Source of the DNA: Baekduia soli
GTDB taxonomy: Bacteria; Actinomycetota; Thermoleophilia; Solirubrobacterales; Solirubrobacteraceae
Assembly (NCBI RefSeq): GCF_007970665.1
Contig: NZ_CP042430.1
Coordinates: 2,046,001 to 2,110,000 of the forward strand
Reading direction: 5' to 3'
DNA length: 64,000 nt
The position numbers and the translations under genes are program-made. The notes under the pieces were generated by a model. That model did not search any database and was not told the DNA's origin. It saw only the letters and a program-made list of their open reading frames with translations. This document shows positions 46,140 to 54,493 of the stretch, piece after piece (the stretch's first letter is position 1; each line of letters begins with the position of its first letter).

Positions 46140-46584
46140 GACGTCGCCAGCGTCTGGTTCGCGTATCGAGGATCGCCGGTGACCTCGCGCTCCACCCACG
46201 CGGGGGGGCGAAGGCACGGGCGGCGGCCTCGTCGGCGAACTCGACCTCGAGGGTGCGCAGGCCCTGCAGCGCGCCCTCGTAGACGTCGAGCTCGAGCACG
46301 ACGCCCGGGCCGGCCTGCGTGCTGTGGCGGGTCTTGACCACGCGACGACCCTCGGTCAGCGCCCACAGCGCGTCGAAGCGGGCGGACTCGATGGCCAGCT
46401 CCTCCTCGACCCGCACGAGGCCCGGCGCGGACTTGACCGTCAGCGTCGCCCTGCGGTCGCGCCGGCGGACGCGCACCTCGACGTCGGGCGTGATCGCCAG
46501 GTAGCCCTGCTCGATCCGCTGGGCCGACCACGTGCCGAGGTCGTCCGGCGGCTGCGCCACGAGGAACTTGCGCTCGATCTCCAC
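46127..46584 (-). pseudogene. CYTH-domain triphosphate tunnel enzyme, broken by a -1 frameshift in a C7 run
   Basis: The gene begins MEIERKFLVAQPPDD, with the ExExK motif that defines CYTH/triphosphate tunnel enzymes, and continues EVRVRRRDRRATLTVKS and VLELDVYEGALQGLRTLEVE. Near 46204 the frame slips within CCCCCCC (minus strand) after AFAPP, and the expected tail AWVEREVTGDPRYANQTLA is read in the next frame to the stop at 46127. One C is probably missing. Uncorrected, the frame would instead run to 46018. The short CYTH proteins hydrolyse inorganic triphosphate or similar substrates, which fits a phosphate island. About 153 residues after correction. Confidence 0.78.
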
Positions 46585-46608
46585 GAGGAGGCCGATGATG
46601 CCAGCGCG

Positions 46609-47232
46609 TCAGCGCCGGCGCTTGAGCGAGATGCCCTCCAGGACGTGGGCGACCTTCTCGCAGGCGTCCACGCTCTGCTCGAGGGTCTCGAAGATGTCCT
46701 TCCACCGGATGACGACCATCGGGTCGATGCCCGTGGCGAACAGGGAGGCCAGCGCCTCGCGGCTCAGGCGGTCGCCCTCGTTCTCCAGCCGGTGGATCTC
46801 GACCAGGTGGGGCGCCAGGTCGGCGCCTGAGCGCAGCGTGCGCAGCGCGCGGGCCACCTGCTCGCCCGCCCCGACGAGCACGTCGGCGATCGCGCCGGCC
46901 TGCTCCATCGGCGCCTCGACGGCGTAGAGGACCAGCTCGTCGGCGGCCTGCTCGGCGTAGTCGACGATGTCGTCCAGCGTCGTGGCCAGCAGGTGGCCGT
47001 CGGCGGGGTTCATCGGCGGGCGGCCCGTCCCGCCGCCGTTGAGGCGGTGGATCAGGTCGTGGGTGATGCGGTCGCCCTCCTGCTCGCAGAGCAGGAGGTC
47101 GCGGGCGAGATGGGCGTGCTCCGGGTAGTCGGCGAGCAGGTCGCGCAGCAGCAGGGTGGCCCGCTGCACGTTGCGGCCGGACTCCTCGAAGAGCTCGAAG
47201 ACCCCGGTGTCAGTTGAGCGGAAGAGCGCCAT
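46609..47232 (-). CDS. DUF47/PhoU-like protein
   Basis: The 207-residue helical protein shows the DUF47 pattern: LFRSTDTGVFELFEESGRNV, then EGDRITHDLIHRLN near residue 53, TLDDIVDYAEQAADELVLYA and the second copy of the metal-site helix, LENEGDRLSREALASLF. The E-x-x-D repeats bind metal in PhoU-like bundles. DUF47 proteins usually sit beside a PiT low-affinity phosphate transporter, but none is in this window. The start ATG 47232 was preferred over a longer frame. It is divergent from the receiver-less regulator with a PHO box between. Confidence 0.88.
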   Translation of the reverse strand: MALFRSTDTGVFELFEESGRNVQRATLLLRDLLADYPEHAHLARDLLLCEQEGDRITHDLIHRLNGGGTGRPPMNPADGHLLATTLDDIVDYAEQAADELVLYAVEAPMEQAGAIADVLVGAGEQVARALRTLRSGADLAPHLVEIHRLENEGDRLSREALASLFATGIDPMVVIRWKDIFETLEQSVDACEKVAHVLEGISLKRRR

Positions 47233-47285
47233 CCGCCGCCGAGCGTAGGTGGGCGGCCCGCGATCGGCCAAGGTCTTCACGACTC

Positions 47286-47318
47286 GTTCACAACGGGTTC
47301 ACCGGACGGTAACCGCCC
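47286..47318 (+). promoter_or_regulatory. PHO box between the DUF47 gene and the receiver-less regulator
   Basis: Three contiguous units, GTTCACAACGG (47286-47296), GTTCACCGGAC (47297-47307) and GGTAACCGCCC (47308-47318), give a clear 11-bp direct repeat. Units two and three differ from those of the ppk box at only two positions. The box ends 30 bp before the regulator start, so it should control that gene and perhaps the divergent DUF47 gene. Confidence 0.8.
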
Positions 47319-47348
47319 ACCGGGGCTCCGGCCGGATCCTCCAGGACG

Positions 47349-47717
47349 ATGGAGGCTGCACACACAGGCGAGGTCCGCGACGTCCTGCTCGCCGGCGAGC
47401 TCGAGATCCGCCCGCAGGACGGGCTGGTGCTCGCCGCCGGCCGCGCGCTGACGCTCTCGGTCCGGGAGTTCGGGCTGCTTGTCGCGCTCGTGCAGCGGAC
47501 GGGGCGCATCGTCTCCCGCGCGGAGCTCTATCGCCTCGTCTGGGGCGGCGAGCTGCGCGACGGCGACCGGTCGATCGACGTCTACGTCCACAAGCTGCGC
47601 GTCAAGCTCGAGACCGCACTGCCCGCGTGGGCCTTCATCCACACGCATGTGGGGTTCGGCTACCGGTTCACCCCGGAGCCTTCACACCTCTTTCACAACT
47701 CGTCGACATCGCGGTAA
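47349..47717 (+). CDS. OmpR/PhoB-type winged-helix regulator lacking a receiver domain
   Basis: The 122-residue protein is only a PhoB-type DNA-binding domain: LTLSVREFGLLVALVQRTGR, ELYRLVWGGELRDGDRSIDV with the recognition helix VYVHKLRVKLETALP and the wing IHTHVGFGYRF. It is closely related to the C-terminal domain of the full-length regulator at 52475-53320. With no receiver it cannot be switched by phosphorylation. It could compete for PHO boxes or act by level alone. Its own PHO box lies upstream and the pstS2 box overlaps its 3' end. Confidence 0.88.
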   Translation: MEAAHTGEVRDVLLAGELEIRPQDGLVLAAGRALTLSVREFGLLVALVQRTGRIVSRAELYRLVWGGELRDGDRSIDVYVHKLRVKLETALPAWAFIHTHVGFGYRFTPEPSHLFHNSSTSR

Positions 47718-47723
47718 CAGGAT
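47666..47723 (+). promoter_or_regulatory. PHO box upstream of the second pstS
   Basis: Four units run at 11-bp phase: CTTCACACCTC (47680-47690), TTTCACAACTC (47691-47701), GTCGACATCGC (47702-47712, degenerate) and GGTAACAGGAT (47713-47723). A further GTTCACC lies at 47666. Part of the box overlaps the end of the regulator coding sequence, and it ends 57 bp before the pstS start. Confidence 0.7.
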
Positions 47724-47780
47724 GAGGGCGTGGCCACGTCAGCCTGCCCGGCGACACAACGATCAAGGAGCAGTGCAGAC

Positions 47781-48896
47781 GTGAGCTCACGTTCTCTCGT
47801 GGCGGCCACCGTGGCCGCCGCCCTCGCCACCGGCGTCGCCGCCTGTGGCAGCAGCAGCAACGACAACTCCAGCAGCACGACCGCCAACGGCGCCAGCAGC
47901 AGCTCGGGCTCGTCGGTCAAGGCCACCCTCAACGGCGCCGGCTCCACGTTCGCCGCCCCCATCTACCAGCAGGTCGGCAGCGACCTCAAGGGGCAGGGCC
48001 TGACCATCAACTACCAGGGCGTGGGCTCGGGCGCCGGCGTCTCGCAGTTCAGCGCGGGCACCGTCGACTTCGCCGGCTCCGATCCCGCCCTGACGGCCGA
48101 CGACAAGGCGACGATCAAGAAGGGCGAGCCGATCCAGATCCCCTTCGCGCTCGGCGCGATCACGGCGTCCTACAACCTCAACGGCGTCAAGAGCGGCCTC
48201 AAGCTCGACGGCGCGACGCTGGCCAAGATCTACCTGGGCACGATCAAGACCTGGGACGACCCGGCCATCAAGGCGCTCAACGGCGGCATGACGATCCCGT
48301 CCACGAAGATCACCGTCGTCCACCGCTCGGACTCCTCGGGCACGACCAAGGGGTTCACCGGCTTCCTGGCCGCGTACTCCCCGGAGTGGAAGTCGGGCCC
48401 CGGCGTGGACAAGGACATCAAGTGGCCCACGGGCACCGGCGCCAAGGGCAACGACGGCGTCGCGGCCGCGGTCAAGCAGACCGACGGGGCGATCGGCTAC
48501 GTCGAGCAGGCCTACGCCCTGCAGAACGGCTTCACGTTCGCCGACGTCAAGAACAAGTCCGGCGCCTTCGTCGCGCCGACGCTGGAGAGCACCTCGGCCG
48601 CGGCGGACGGCATCGACATCCCGACCGACCTGGGCGTGAGCACGATCGACTCCCCCAACGCCAAGGCCTACCCGATCGTCTCCCAGACGTTCGCGATCAC
48701 CTACGCCGACCCGTGCAAGGCGGGCATGGACGCCACGAAGGCCAAGGGCCTGAAGGCGATGATGAGCTACCTGCTCGGCGCCGGCCAGGACACGATCAAG
48801 AAGCTGTCCTACGCCCCGATCCCCGACAGCCTGAAGGCCAAGGACCAGGCGGCGGTCGACGCGATGCAGTGCAACGGCGCCGCGATCGGGAGCTGA
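47781..48896 (+). CDS. pstS: Phosphate-binding lipoprotein PstS (second copy)
   Basis: The 371-residue protein begins at GTG 47781, 10 bp after AAGGAG. The signal ends in a lipobox (ATGVAACGSSS), followed by a Ser/Asn/Gly linker and the PstS fold: GAGSTFAAPIYQQVGSDLKG, GSGAGVSQFSAGTVDFAGSD, IYLGTIKTWDDPAIKALNGG and VHRSDSSGTTKGFTGFLAAY. It is anchored to the outer face of the membrane and feeds the PstCA encoded next. It is the first gene of a five-gene operon with overlapping stop-start junctions. Confidence 0.96.
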   Translation: MSSRSLVAATVAAALATGVAACGSSSNDNSSSTTANGASSSSGSSVKATLNGAGSTFAAPIYQQVGSDLKGQGLTINYQGVGSGAGVSQFSAGTVDFAGSDPALTADDKATIKKGEPIQIPFALGAITASYNLNGVKSGLKLDGATLAKIYLGTIKTWDDPAIKALNGGMTIPSTKITVVHRSDSSGTTKGFTGFLAAYSPEWKSGPGVDKDIKWPTGTGAKGNDGVAAAVKQTDGAIGYVEQAYALQNGFTFADVKNKSGAFVAPTLESTSAAADGIDIPTDLGVSTIDSPNAKAYPIVSQTFAITYADPCKAGMDATKAKGLKAMMSYLLGAGQDTIKKLSYAPIPDSLKAKDQAAVDAMQCNGAAIGS

Positions 48897-49900
48897 TGGC
48901 CGCGACCACCCCCGATCTGCGGCACGGCGAGCGCTCGGTCCTCGAGCGCTCGCCGTCGGCGCGCCGCGCAGATCCGCTGTTCCGCTGGTCCCTGACGGCG
49001 CTGGCGGCGCTGATCCTGGCGCTCATCGCCTTCTTCTTCGTCTTCCTCATCACCAAGGCGAGCCCGGCGCTGAGCCACCAGGGCGTCCTCTCGTTCCTGT
49101 TCACGAACGACTGGAACCCGTCCAAGGCCATCTTCGGCGCCTGGCCGCTGGTCGCCGGCACGATCATCACCGCCGCGATCGCGCTGCTCATCGGCGTGCC
49201 GATCGCCGTCGCCTCCGCGCTGTACGTCACCGAGCTGTGCCCACGGCGCCTGCGCGCGCCGCTCACCGTGTTGGTCGAGCTGCTCGCCGCGGTGCCCTCG
49301 GTCGTCTACGGCCTCTGGGGCATCTTCGTGCTCATCCCGAAGCTCAAGCCCGCCGAGCAGTGGTTCAGCGACACCTTCTCGTTCCTGCCGCTGGTCGGCG
49401 GCAGCGTCGCGGGCCCCAACTACTTCATCGCCGGCCTGATCCTGGCGATCATGATCCTGCCGATCGTCTCGGCGATCTCGCGCGAGGTCATGTCGACGGT
49501 CCCGCCGGACCTCAAGGAGGCCTCGCTGGCCCTGGGTGCCACGCGCTGGGAGATGATCCGCATGGCCGTGCTGCCCTACTCGCGCTCGGGCATCACCGGC
49601 GCCGCGATGCTCGGCCTGGGCCGCGCGATCGGCGAGACCATCGCGGTGACGCTGGTCATCGGCAACTCGCCGACGATCGGCAAGCAGATCTTCGACCAGG
49701 GCTACACGCTGGCCGCCGTCATCGCCAACGAGTTCGGCGAGGCCGCCAACGACAAGCTGCACGCCGGGGCGCTCATCGCCGCCGGCCTCGTGCTCTTCGT
49801 GCTGACGCTCCTGGTCAACGCCGTCGCCCGCGGGCTCGTGCGCCGGGCCGAGAACAAGAACAACCGCCCCGTCAAGACCGTCCCCTCGGCCGTCGCATGA
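48896..49900 (+). CDS. pstC: Phosphate ABC transporter permease PstC (second copy)
   Basis: The 334-residue permease shows [40 protein letters not shown], the EAA loop [20 protein letters not shown] and [20 protein letters not shown], all typical of PstC. It begins in the TGATG overlap with pstS and ends overlapping pstA. The two PstC copies of the window are distant paralogues. Confidence 0.95.
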   Translation: MAATTPDLRHGERSVLERSPSARRADPLFRWSLTALAALILALIAFFFVFLITKASPALSHQGVLSFLFTNDWNPSKAIFGAWPLVAGTIITAAIALLIGVPIAVASALYVTELCPRRLRAPLTVLVELLAAVPSVVYGLWGIFVLIPKLKPAEQWFSDTFSFLPLVGGSVAGPNYFIAGLILAIMILPIVSAISREVMSTVPPDLKEASLALGATRWEMIRMAVLPYSRSGITGAAMLGLGRAIGETIAVTLVIGNSPTIGKQIFDQGYTLAAVIANEFGEAANDKLHAGALIAAGLVLFVLTLLVNAVARGLVRRAENKNNRPVKTVPSAVA

Positions 49901-50763
49901 CCACGCTCACCCTGGACAGCCCCCGCCGGGCCGCGACCGACCGCGTCATGCGGGTCGTGCTGCTCGCCGCGACGATCATCGCGCTCATCCCGCTCGTGCT
50001 CGTCATCTGGTACCTGCTCAAGAAGGGCCTGGGCGCCTGGAGCTGGGAGTTCTTCAGCACCGACCCGACCGGCAACTTCCTCGGCGACCAGGGTGGCATC
50101 AAGTCCGCCCTGCTGGGGACGATCGAGATGGTCGCGCTGGCCTCGGTCATCGCGATCCCGTTCGGCTGGGGCGTCGGCCTGTACCTCGTCGAGTATGGCC
50201 GGACCGGCCGGTTCGCCTACGCCGTGCGCTACTTCGTCGACGTGATGACGGGCGTGCCGTCCATCGTCTTCGGCCTGTTCATCTACGTGACGCTCGTCCT
50301 CGGCGGCTGGGGCGGCAGCTCCTTCGCCGGCTGGAAGGGCGCGATCGCGCTGGCGCTGCTCATGCTCCCGGTCGTCACCCGCTCGGCCGAGGTGGTGCTG
50401 CTGCTGGTGCCCGACAGCCTGCGCGAGGCCGCGCTGGCCCTGGGGACGCCGCGCTGGCGCGTCGTGCTCAAGGTCGTGCTGCCCACGGCGCTGCCGGGCC
50501 TGATCACCGGCTCGCTGCTGGCCGTCGCCCGCGCGGCGGGCGAGACCGCGCCGCTGCTGTTCACCGCCACGATCGTCAACGGGACCACGTTCGACCTCGG
50601 CCAGCGCATGAACTCGCTGCCCGTGCAGATCTACACCGACGTCGGATCCCCCAACAACCAGCTCGTGCAGCGCGCGTGGGGCTCGGCCCTCACGCTCGTC
50701 GCGCTCATCCTGCTCACCACCACGGTCGCGCGGCTCGCGTCGCGCCGGAGCCGACTCTCGTGA
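49897..50763 (+). CDS. pstA: Phosphate ABC transporter permease PstA (second copy)
   Basis: The 288-residue permease has [40 protein letters not shown], the EAA loop [20 protein letters not shown] and [20 protein letters not shown]. It starts at ATG 49897 within ATGA of the pstC stop and overlaps pstB by 4 bp at its end. It is the partner of PstC in the membrane channel. Confidence 0.95.
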   Translation: MTTLTLDSPRRAATDRVMRVVLLAATIIALIPLVLVIWYLLKKGLGAWSWEFFSTDPTGNFLGDQGGIKSALLGTIEMVALASVIAIPFGWGVGLYLVEYGRTGRFAYAVRYFVDVMTGVPSIVFGLFIYVTLVLGGWGGSSFAGWKGAIALALLMLPVVTRSAEVVLLLVPDSLREAALALGTPRWRVVLKVVLPTALPGLITGSLLAVARAAGETAPLLFTATIVNGTTFDLGQRMNSLPVQIYTDVGSPNNQLVQRAWGSALTLVALILLTTTVARLASRRSRLS

Positions 50764-51653
50764 CCGACCACACGGACACCTTCACCATGGACGAACAGCG
50801 CCCCGCCGACCCCGGCTCCTCCTCCGCCGCCCGCGCGCCGCTGCCCTCGCGTGCCGGCCAGGCCGCCACCGCCCAGCCGCCCGTGGAGGTCCAGCGCGCC
50901 GCGCCGGGCATCAGCGTGCGGGGGCTGGAGGCCTACTACGGCGACAACCACGCCATCAAGGACGTGTCCATCGAGTACGCGGCCAACCGCGTCACCGCGA
51001 TGATCGGCCCGTCGGGCTGCGGGAAGTCCACCGTGCTGCGGTGCCTGAACCGCATGCACGAGGAGATCCCCAAGGCGCGCGCCGAGGGCAAGGTCCTGCT
51101 CGACGACGCCGACATCTACGCCCCGGGCGTCGACGTGGTCGCCGTGCGCCGCGCGATCGGCATGGTCTTCCAGAAGCCCAACCCGTTCCCCACCATGTCG
51201 ATCTTCGACAACGTGGCCGCGGGCCTCAAGCTCAACGGCGTCAAGGGCGTCGACCTCAAGGAGCGCGTCGAGGAGTCGCTGCGCGGCGCGGGGCTGTGGG
51301 AGGAGGTCAAGGACCGCCTGGACCGGCCCGGCATCGGCCTCTCCGGCGGCCAGCAGCAGCGCCTGTGCATCGCCCGCACGATCGCGGTGCAGCCCGCGGT
51401 GATCCTCATGGACGAGCCCTGCTCGGCCCTGGACCCGATCGCCACGCTGAAGGTCGAGGAGCTCATCGAGGACCTCAAGGCGCGGTTCACGATCATCATC
51501 GTCACCCACAACATGCAGCAGGCCGCCCGTGTCGCCGACACGACGGCGTTCTTCCTGCTGGGCGAGCTCATCGAGCACGCACCGACCGAGAAGGTCTTCA
51601 CCACGCCGTCCGACGAGCGCACGGAGCAGTACGTCACCGGGAAGTTCGGCTGA
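50760..51653 (+). CDS. pstB: Phosphate ABC transporter ATP-binding protein (second copy)
   Basis: The 297-residue ATPase has a disordered N-terminal extension of about 50 residues, then Walker [21 protein letters not shown]-loop [16 protein letters not shown], signature [16 protein letters not shown], Walker [14 protein letters not shown] and switch [20 protein letters not shown] 50760 overlaps the pstA stop; the ATG at 50787 is an alternative start. It energises the second Pst system. Confidence 0.95.
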   Translation: MTDHTDTFTMDEQRPADPGSSSAARAPLPSRAGQAATAQPPVEVQRAAPGISVRGLEAYYGDNHAIKDVSIEYAANRVTAMIGPSGCGKSTVLRCLNRMHEEIPKARAEGKVLLDDADIYAPGVDVVAVRRAIGMVFQKPNPFPTMSIFDNVAAGLKLNGVKGVDLKERVEESLRGAGLWEEVKDRLDRPGIGLSGGQQQRLCIARTIAVQPAVILMDEPCSALDPIATLKVEELIEDLKARFTIIIVTHNMQQAARVADTTAFFLLGELIEHAPTEKVFTTPSDERTEQYVTGKFG

Positions 51654-52345
51654 TGCCCGGCGGCACGCGCCAGCACTTCGCCGACGAGCTCGCCCGCGTC
51701 GAGGCCCAGGCGCTCGGCGGCCTGGACCTCGTGGCCGCCCAGCTCGACCGCGTCCTGGAGGCCATCCAGCACCAGGACGTCGAGCTGGCCTCCATGGTCA
51801 TCGCCAACGACGACCTCATCGACGGCCGATACCTCGAGGTCCACCAGGGCCTGCTGTCGCTCTTCGCCCTCCAGGCGCCGGTCGCCGGCGACCTGCGGAT
51901 CGTCGCGGCGCTGCTGCACGTGATGAAGAACATCGAGCGCATGGGCGACCAGTGCGTGAACATCGCCAAGACCATCCCGCTGACCGGCCACGAGCCGCCG
52001 GTGCACGGCGAGATCCTCGATCGCGTGCTGCGCATGGGGCGGGGCGCGCGGTGGGAGGTCACCCAGGCCAAGAGCGCGTTCGCGGGGCGCGACGTCGCGC
52101 TGGCCGAGGACCTCGTCGTGCGCGACAGCGAGGTCAACGCGCTCAACCGCGAGATCTTCCAGCTGGCCATCGACGTGGGGACCGACCCCGACACCCGCGA
52201 GTGGGCCATGCACATGATCATGGTGGCGCGCGCGATCGAGCGCATCGGCGACAACGCCGTCGACATCGGGGAGCAGACCGCGTTCGTCGTCACCGGGCTG
52301 TTCCGCGAGTTCTCGGACTCGTCGCATCCCGCCGCGCCCGCCTGA
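51653..52345 (+). CDS. phoU: Phosphate signalling protein PhoU
   Basis: The 230-residue protein has the two PhoU repeats of three helices each. Repeat 1 contains ANDDLIDGRYLEVHQGLLSL and AALLHVMKNIERMGDQCVNI; repeat 2 contains VRDSEVNALNREIFQLAIDV and MVARAIERIGDNAVDIGEQT. The E-x-x-x-D metal-site residues are present in both. It joins Pst activity to the PhoR-PhoB signal and restrains uptake. It is the last gene of the operon, overlapping pstB by 1 bp (TGATG). Confidence 0.95.
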   Translation: MPGGTRQHFADELARVEAQALGGLDLVAAQLDRVLEAIQHQDVELASMVIANDDLIDGRYLEVHQGLLSLFALQAPVAGDLRIVAALLHVMKNIERMGDQCVNIAKTIPLTGHEPPVHGEILDRVLRMGRGARWEVTQAKSAFAGRDVALAEDLVVRDSEVNALNREIFQLAIDVGTDPDTREWAMHMIMVARAIERIGDNAVDIGEQTAFVVTGLFREFSDSSHPAAPA

Positions 52346-52403
52346 CCCGGCTGCGGAGCCGCCCACACCGTGCGGTCGTGCGGACCGTCACGATCTTTCG
52401 GGT

Positions 52404-52432
52404 GTGAACATCCTGAGAACAGCGCAGGGAAC
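52404..52432. promoter_or_regulatory. Possible reverse-oriented PHO box before the phoB-like gene
   Basis: GTGAACATCCT (52404-52414) and GAGAACAGCGC (52415-52425) are in 11-bp phase, with another GGAAC at 52428-52432. The GAAC core is the complement of GTTC. GTGAACATCC also occurs near the phosphoesterase gene. A TACACT hexamer near 52460 could be a -10 element. The rest of the 129-bp gap shows nothing else. Confidence 0.45.
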
Positions 52433-52474
52433 TCGACCTTCGTCGACCCCCGCGGCGCTTACACTGCTGCGCAG

Positions 52475-53320
52475 ATGACGACGGAACGCACATCCGCGGG
52501 GCAGCCGCTCCGCATCGCGGTGATCGACAGTGACTCCGGATTCCTGCAGGTGCTCGACAAGCGCCTGGAGCGGCTGGGGTGGGAGCACCGCACGCTGGCC
52601 TCGGCGGTGCCGGTGCCGACGATCGTGGCCATGCGCCTCAGCGCGCTGGTGGTCGACCTCGCGATCCTGGGCCCCGGCGCCTGGGACTACCTCGAGCGAC
52701 TCTGCAACGAGCTGCCGGGCCTGGGCATCGTCGTGTGCACCGGGCAGTCCACGGTGGCCCAGCGGGTCCGCGGCCTGCGCCTGGGCGCCGACGACTGGCT
52801 GAGCAAGCCCTGCCACCCGGAGGAGCTCATCGCCCGCGTGGAGTCCGTGGTGCGCCGCCGCCGGCGCTCGGACGCCCGCGAGGAGCGCACCCCGGTCGCC
52901 GCCGGCGAGCTCGAGATCCGCTCCGATCGCTTCCAGGCCTTCGTCGACGGCGTGTCCGTCGACCTCACGCGCCGCGAGTTCGAGCTCATCGAGCTGCTCG
53001 CCGCCTCCGAGGGCCGGGTACTCGAGCGCGAGGAGATCTACCAGCGCGTCTGGGGCTACGCGATGGCCCGCGGCGACCGGTCCGTCGACGTCTTCGTGCG
53101 CAAGCTGCGCCAGAAGCTCGAGAAGGCCTCGCCGGAGTGGCGCTACATCCACACGCACTTCGGGGTGGGCTACCGCTTCGCCGCCGAGGCTGTGGAGGGC
53201 AGCGAGCCCGCGCGCCGCGAGCGGCTGGCCGCCGAGGTGGAGCCCGCCGACGGCCCGGCGCCCTCCGCGCTGCTCCTGGACGCCGAGGCGGCCGGCGACC
53301 TGCGCGTCCTGAGCTCCTAG
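52475..53320 (+). CDS. PhoB/OmpR-family response regulator
   Basis: The 281-residue protein has a receiver domain (residues about 13-125) with acidic residues D18 and D20, the phospho-acceptor D61 (LVVDLAILGPGAW), T89 and K111 (WLSKPCHPEEL). The winged-helix domain (about 145-240) has LTRREFELIELLAASEGR, VWGYAMARGDRSVDVFVRKL and IHTHFGVGYRFAAEA. A 40-residue acidic tail follows. Directly after pst-phoU, it is the best candidate for the PHO-box activator. No kinase gene is adjacent. It starts at ATG 52475. Confidence 0.92.
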   Translation: MTTERTSAGQPLRIAVIDSDSGFLQVLDKRLERLGWEHRTLASAVPVPTIVAMRLSALVVDLAILGPGAWDYLERLCNELPGLGIVVCTGQSTVAQRVRGLRLGADDWLSKPCHPEELIARVESVVRRRRRSDAREERTPVAAGELEIRSDRFQAFVDGVSVDLTRREFELIELLAASEGRVLEREEIYQRVWGYAMARGDRSVDVFVRKLRQKLEKASPEWRYIHTHFGVGYRFAAEAVEGSEPARRERLAAEVEPADGPAPSALLLDAEAAGDLRVLSS

Positions 53321-53350
53321 CGGCCTCGCGCGACGAGTACCCTGGGGCGC

Positions 53351-53713
53351 GTGAGCCGCACCGCCCTGCGCAACGTCGCGATCGTCCTGGCCCTGGCCGC
53401 CGCGGTCGCGTTCCTGCCCGGCGGGGGGAAGTCGGCGACGTTCGTCTCCTCGCTGCTGGGCGTGGCGATCGGCGTGATCTTCGTGCTGCTCGCGGTGCGC
53501 TTCTACCGCGAGAACCGCGTGGCGATCTTCGGCCTGGGCGATCGTCACCGCGCCCTGCTCTACGGCGCCCTGGGCGCCGTGGTCGTGGCGCTGGCCGGGC
53601 GCGGGCGCCTGCTGGGCACCAGCGTCGGCACGCTCGTGTTCTTCGTGCTGCTCCTCGGCGCGGCGGCCGCCGTCTACGCCGTCTGGAAGCACCACCGCTC
53701 GTACGGGTACTGA
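53351..53713 (+). CDS. Small integral membrane protein of unknown function
   Basis: The 120-residue protein has four hydrophobic segments (VAIVLALAAAVAFLPGGGKS, VSSLLGVAIGVIFVLLAVRF, ALLYGALGAVVVALAGRGRL, VGTLVFFVLLLGAAAAVYAV) and a short basic tail. It starts at GTG 53351. It lies 30 bp after the response regulator but has no clear connection to phosphate. No family was recognised. Confidence 0.7.
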   Translation: MSRTALRNVAIVLALAAAVAFLPGGGKSATFVSSLLGVAIGVIFVLLAVRFYRENRVAIFGLGDRHRALLYGALGAVVVALAGRGRLLGTSVGTLVFFVLLLGAAAAVYAVWKHHRSYGY

Positions 53714-53816
53714 GCCGCCGGCGCCCGGCGCACCTGCGCCGTCCCGTCGCAGCTGCTGCGCGGATTCGTGACACGAGCGCGTGGTTGCGGCACGCGCCGA
53801 CCCGGAAGCTCGGGCC

Positions 53817-54161
53817 ATGCCGAGATCACGCGCGCAGGAGGGCCAGGCCACCGTCGAGCTGCTCGGCCTGCTCCCCGTCCTGGCGCTCGTCGCGCTGGCG
53901 CTCTGGCAGGCCGTCCTCGCCGGCCAGGCGGCGTGGCTGGCCGGCGGCGCGGCGCGCGAGGCCGCCCGCGCGCGGGCCCTGGGCGCCGACCCGGAACCGG
54001 CGGCCCGCCGGGCCCTGCCCGCCGACCTGCGGCGCGGGCTGCGCGTCACGCGCGACGGCGGCGACGGCGTCCGGGTGCGCGTCACGGTCCCCGTCGTGGT
54101 GGGCCACCGGGGCGCGCTGGGGTCCGTCGGCGCCCGCGCGCGGATGGAGCCGCAGGCGTGA
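53817..54161 (+). CDS. TadE-like pilus assembly protein
   Basis: The 114-residue protein begins RAQEGQATVELLGLLPVLAL, the TadE signature in which the glutamate follows a short basic stretch and precedes one membrane helix. The rest is a periplasmic-facing stretch rich in Arg/Ala/Val with a beta pattern (GVRVRVTVPVVVGHRGAL). TadE proteins are minor pseudopilins of Flp/Tad pili. The stop overlaps the next start by 4 bp (GTGA). Confidence 0.8.
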   Translation: MPRSRAQEGQATVELLGLLPVLALVALALWQAVLAGQAAWLAGGAAREAARARALGADPEPAARRALPADLRRGLRVTRDGGDGVRVRVTVPVVVGHRGALGSVGARARMEPQA

Positions 54162-54493
54162 GGGCGTCCGCGCAGGACGGCCAGGCCGGCGTCGAGCTCG
54201 TCGCGCTGCTGCCGGTCGTCGTGCTCGTCGTGCTCGCCGTGGCCCAGCTCCTGGCCGCCGGCGCGGCCCGTGAGGCCGCCGGCGCGGCCGCGCAGGCCGG
54301 GGCGATGGCGCGCCGCCAGGGCGGCGACCCCGCCGCGGCGGTGCGGGCCGCGGCGCCCGGGTGGGCCCGCGACCGCGTGAGCGTCCGGGTCACCGGCCGG
54401 CGGGTCGACGTGCGCATCGTCCCGCGTGCGCTGCTGCCGGGCGCGGGCCTGCTGGCCGCCCGCGCCCATGCCGACGCCGGACCGCCGGCATGA
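54158..54493 (+). CDS. TadE-like protein, paralogue of the preceding gene
   Basis: The 111-residue protein starts at GTG with SAQDGQAGVELVALLPVVVL, again the TadE N-terminus with one membrane helix. The C-terminal half contains RDRVSVRVTGRRVDVRIVPR. It is clearly a duplicate of the gene before it, coupled by overlap, and its own stop overlaps the next start. No Tad ATPase (CpaF) or secretin is present in the window, so this is a partial Tad locus or a small envelope module. Confidence 0.78.
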   Translation: MRASAQDGQAGVELVALLPVVVLVVLAVAQLLAAGAAREAAGAAAQAGAMARRQGGDPAAAVRAAAPGWARDRVSVRVTGRRVDVRIVPRALLPGAGLLAARAHADAGPPA

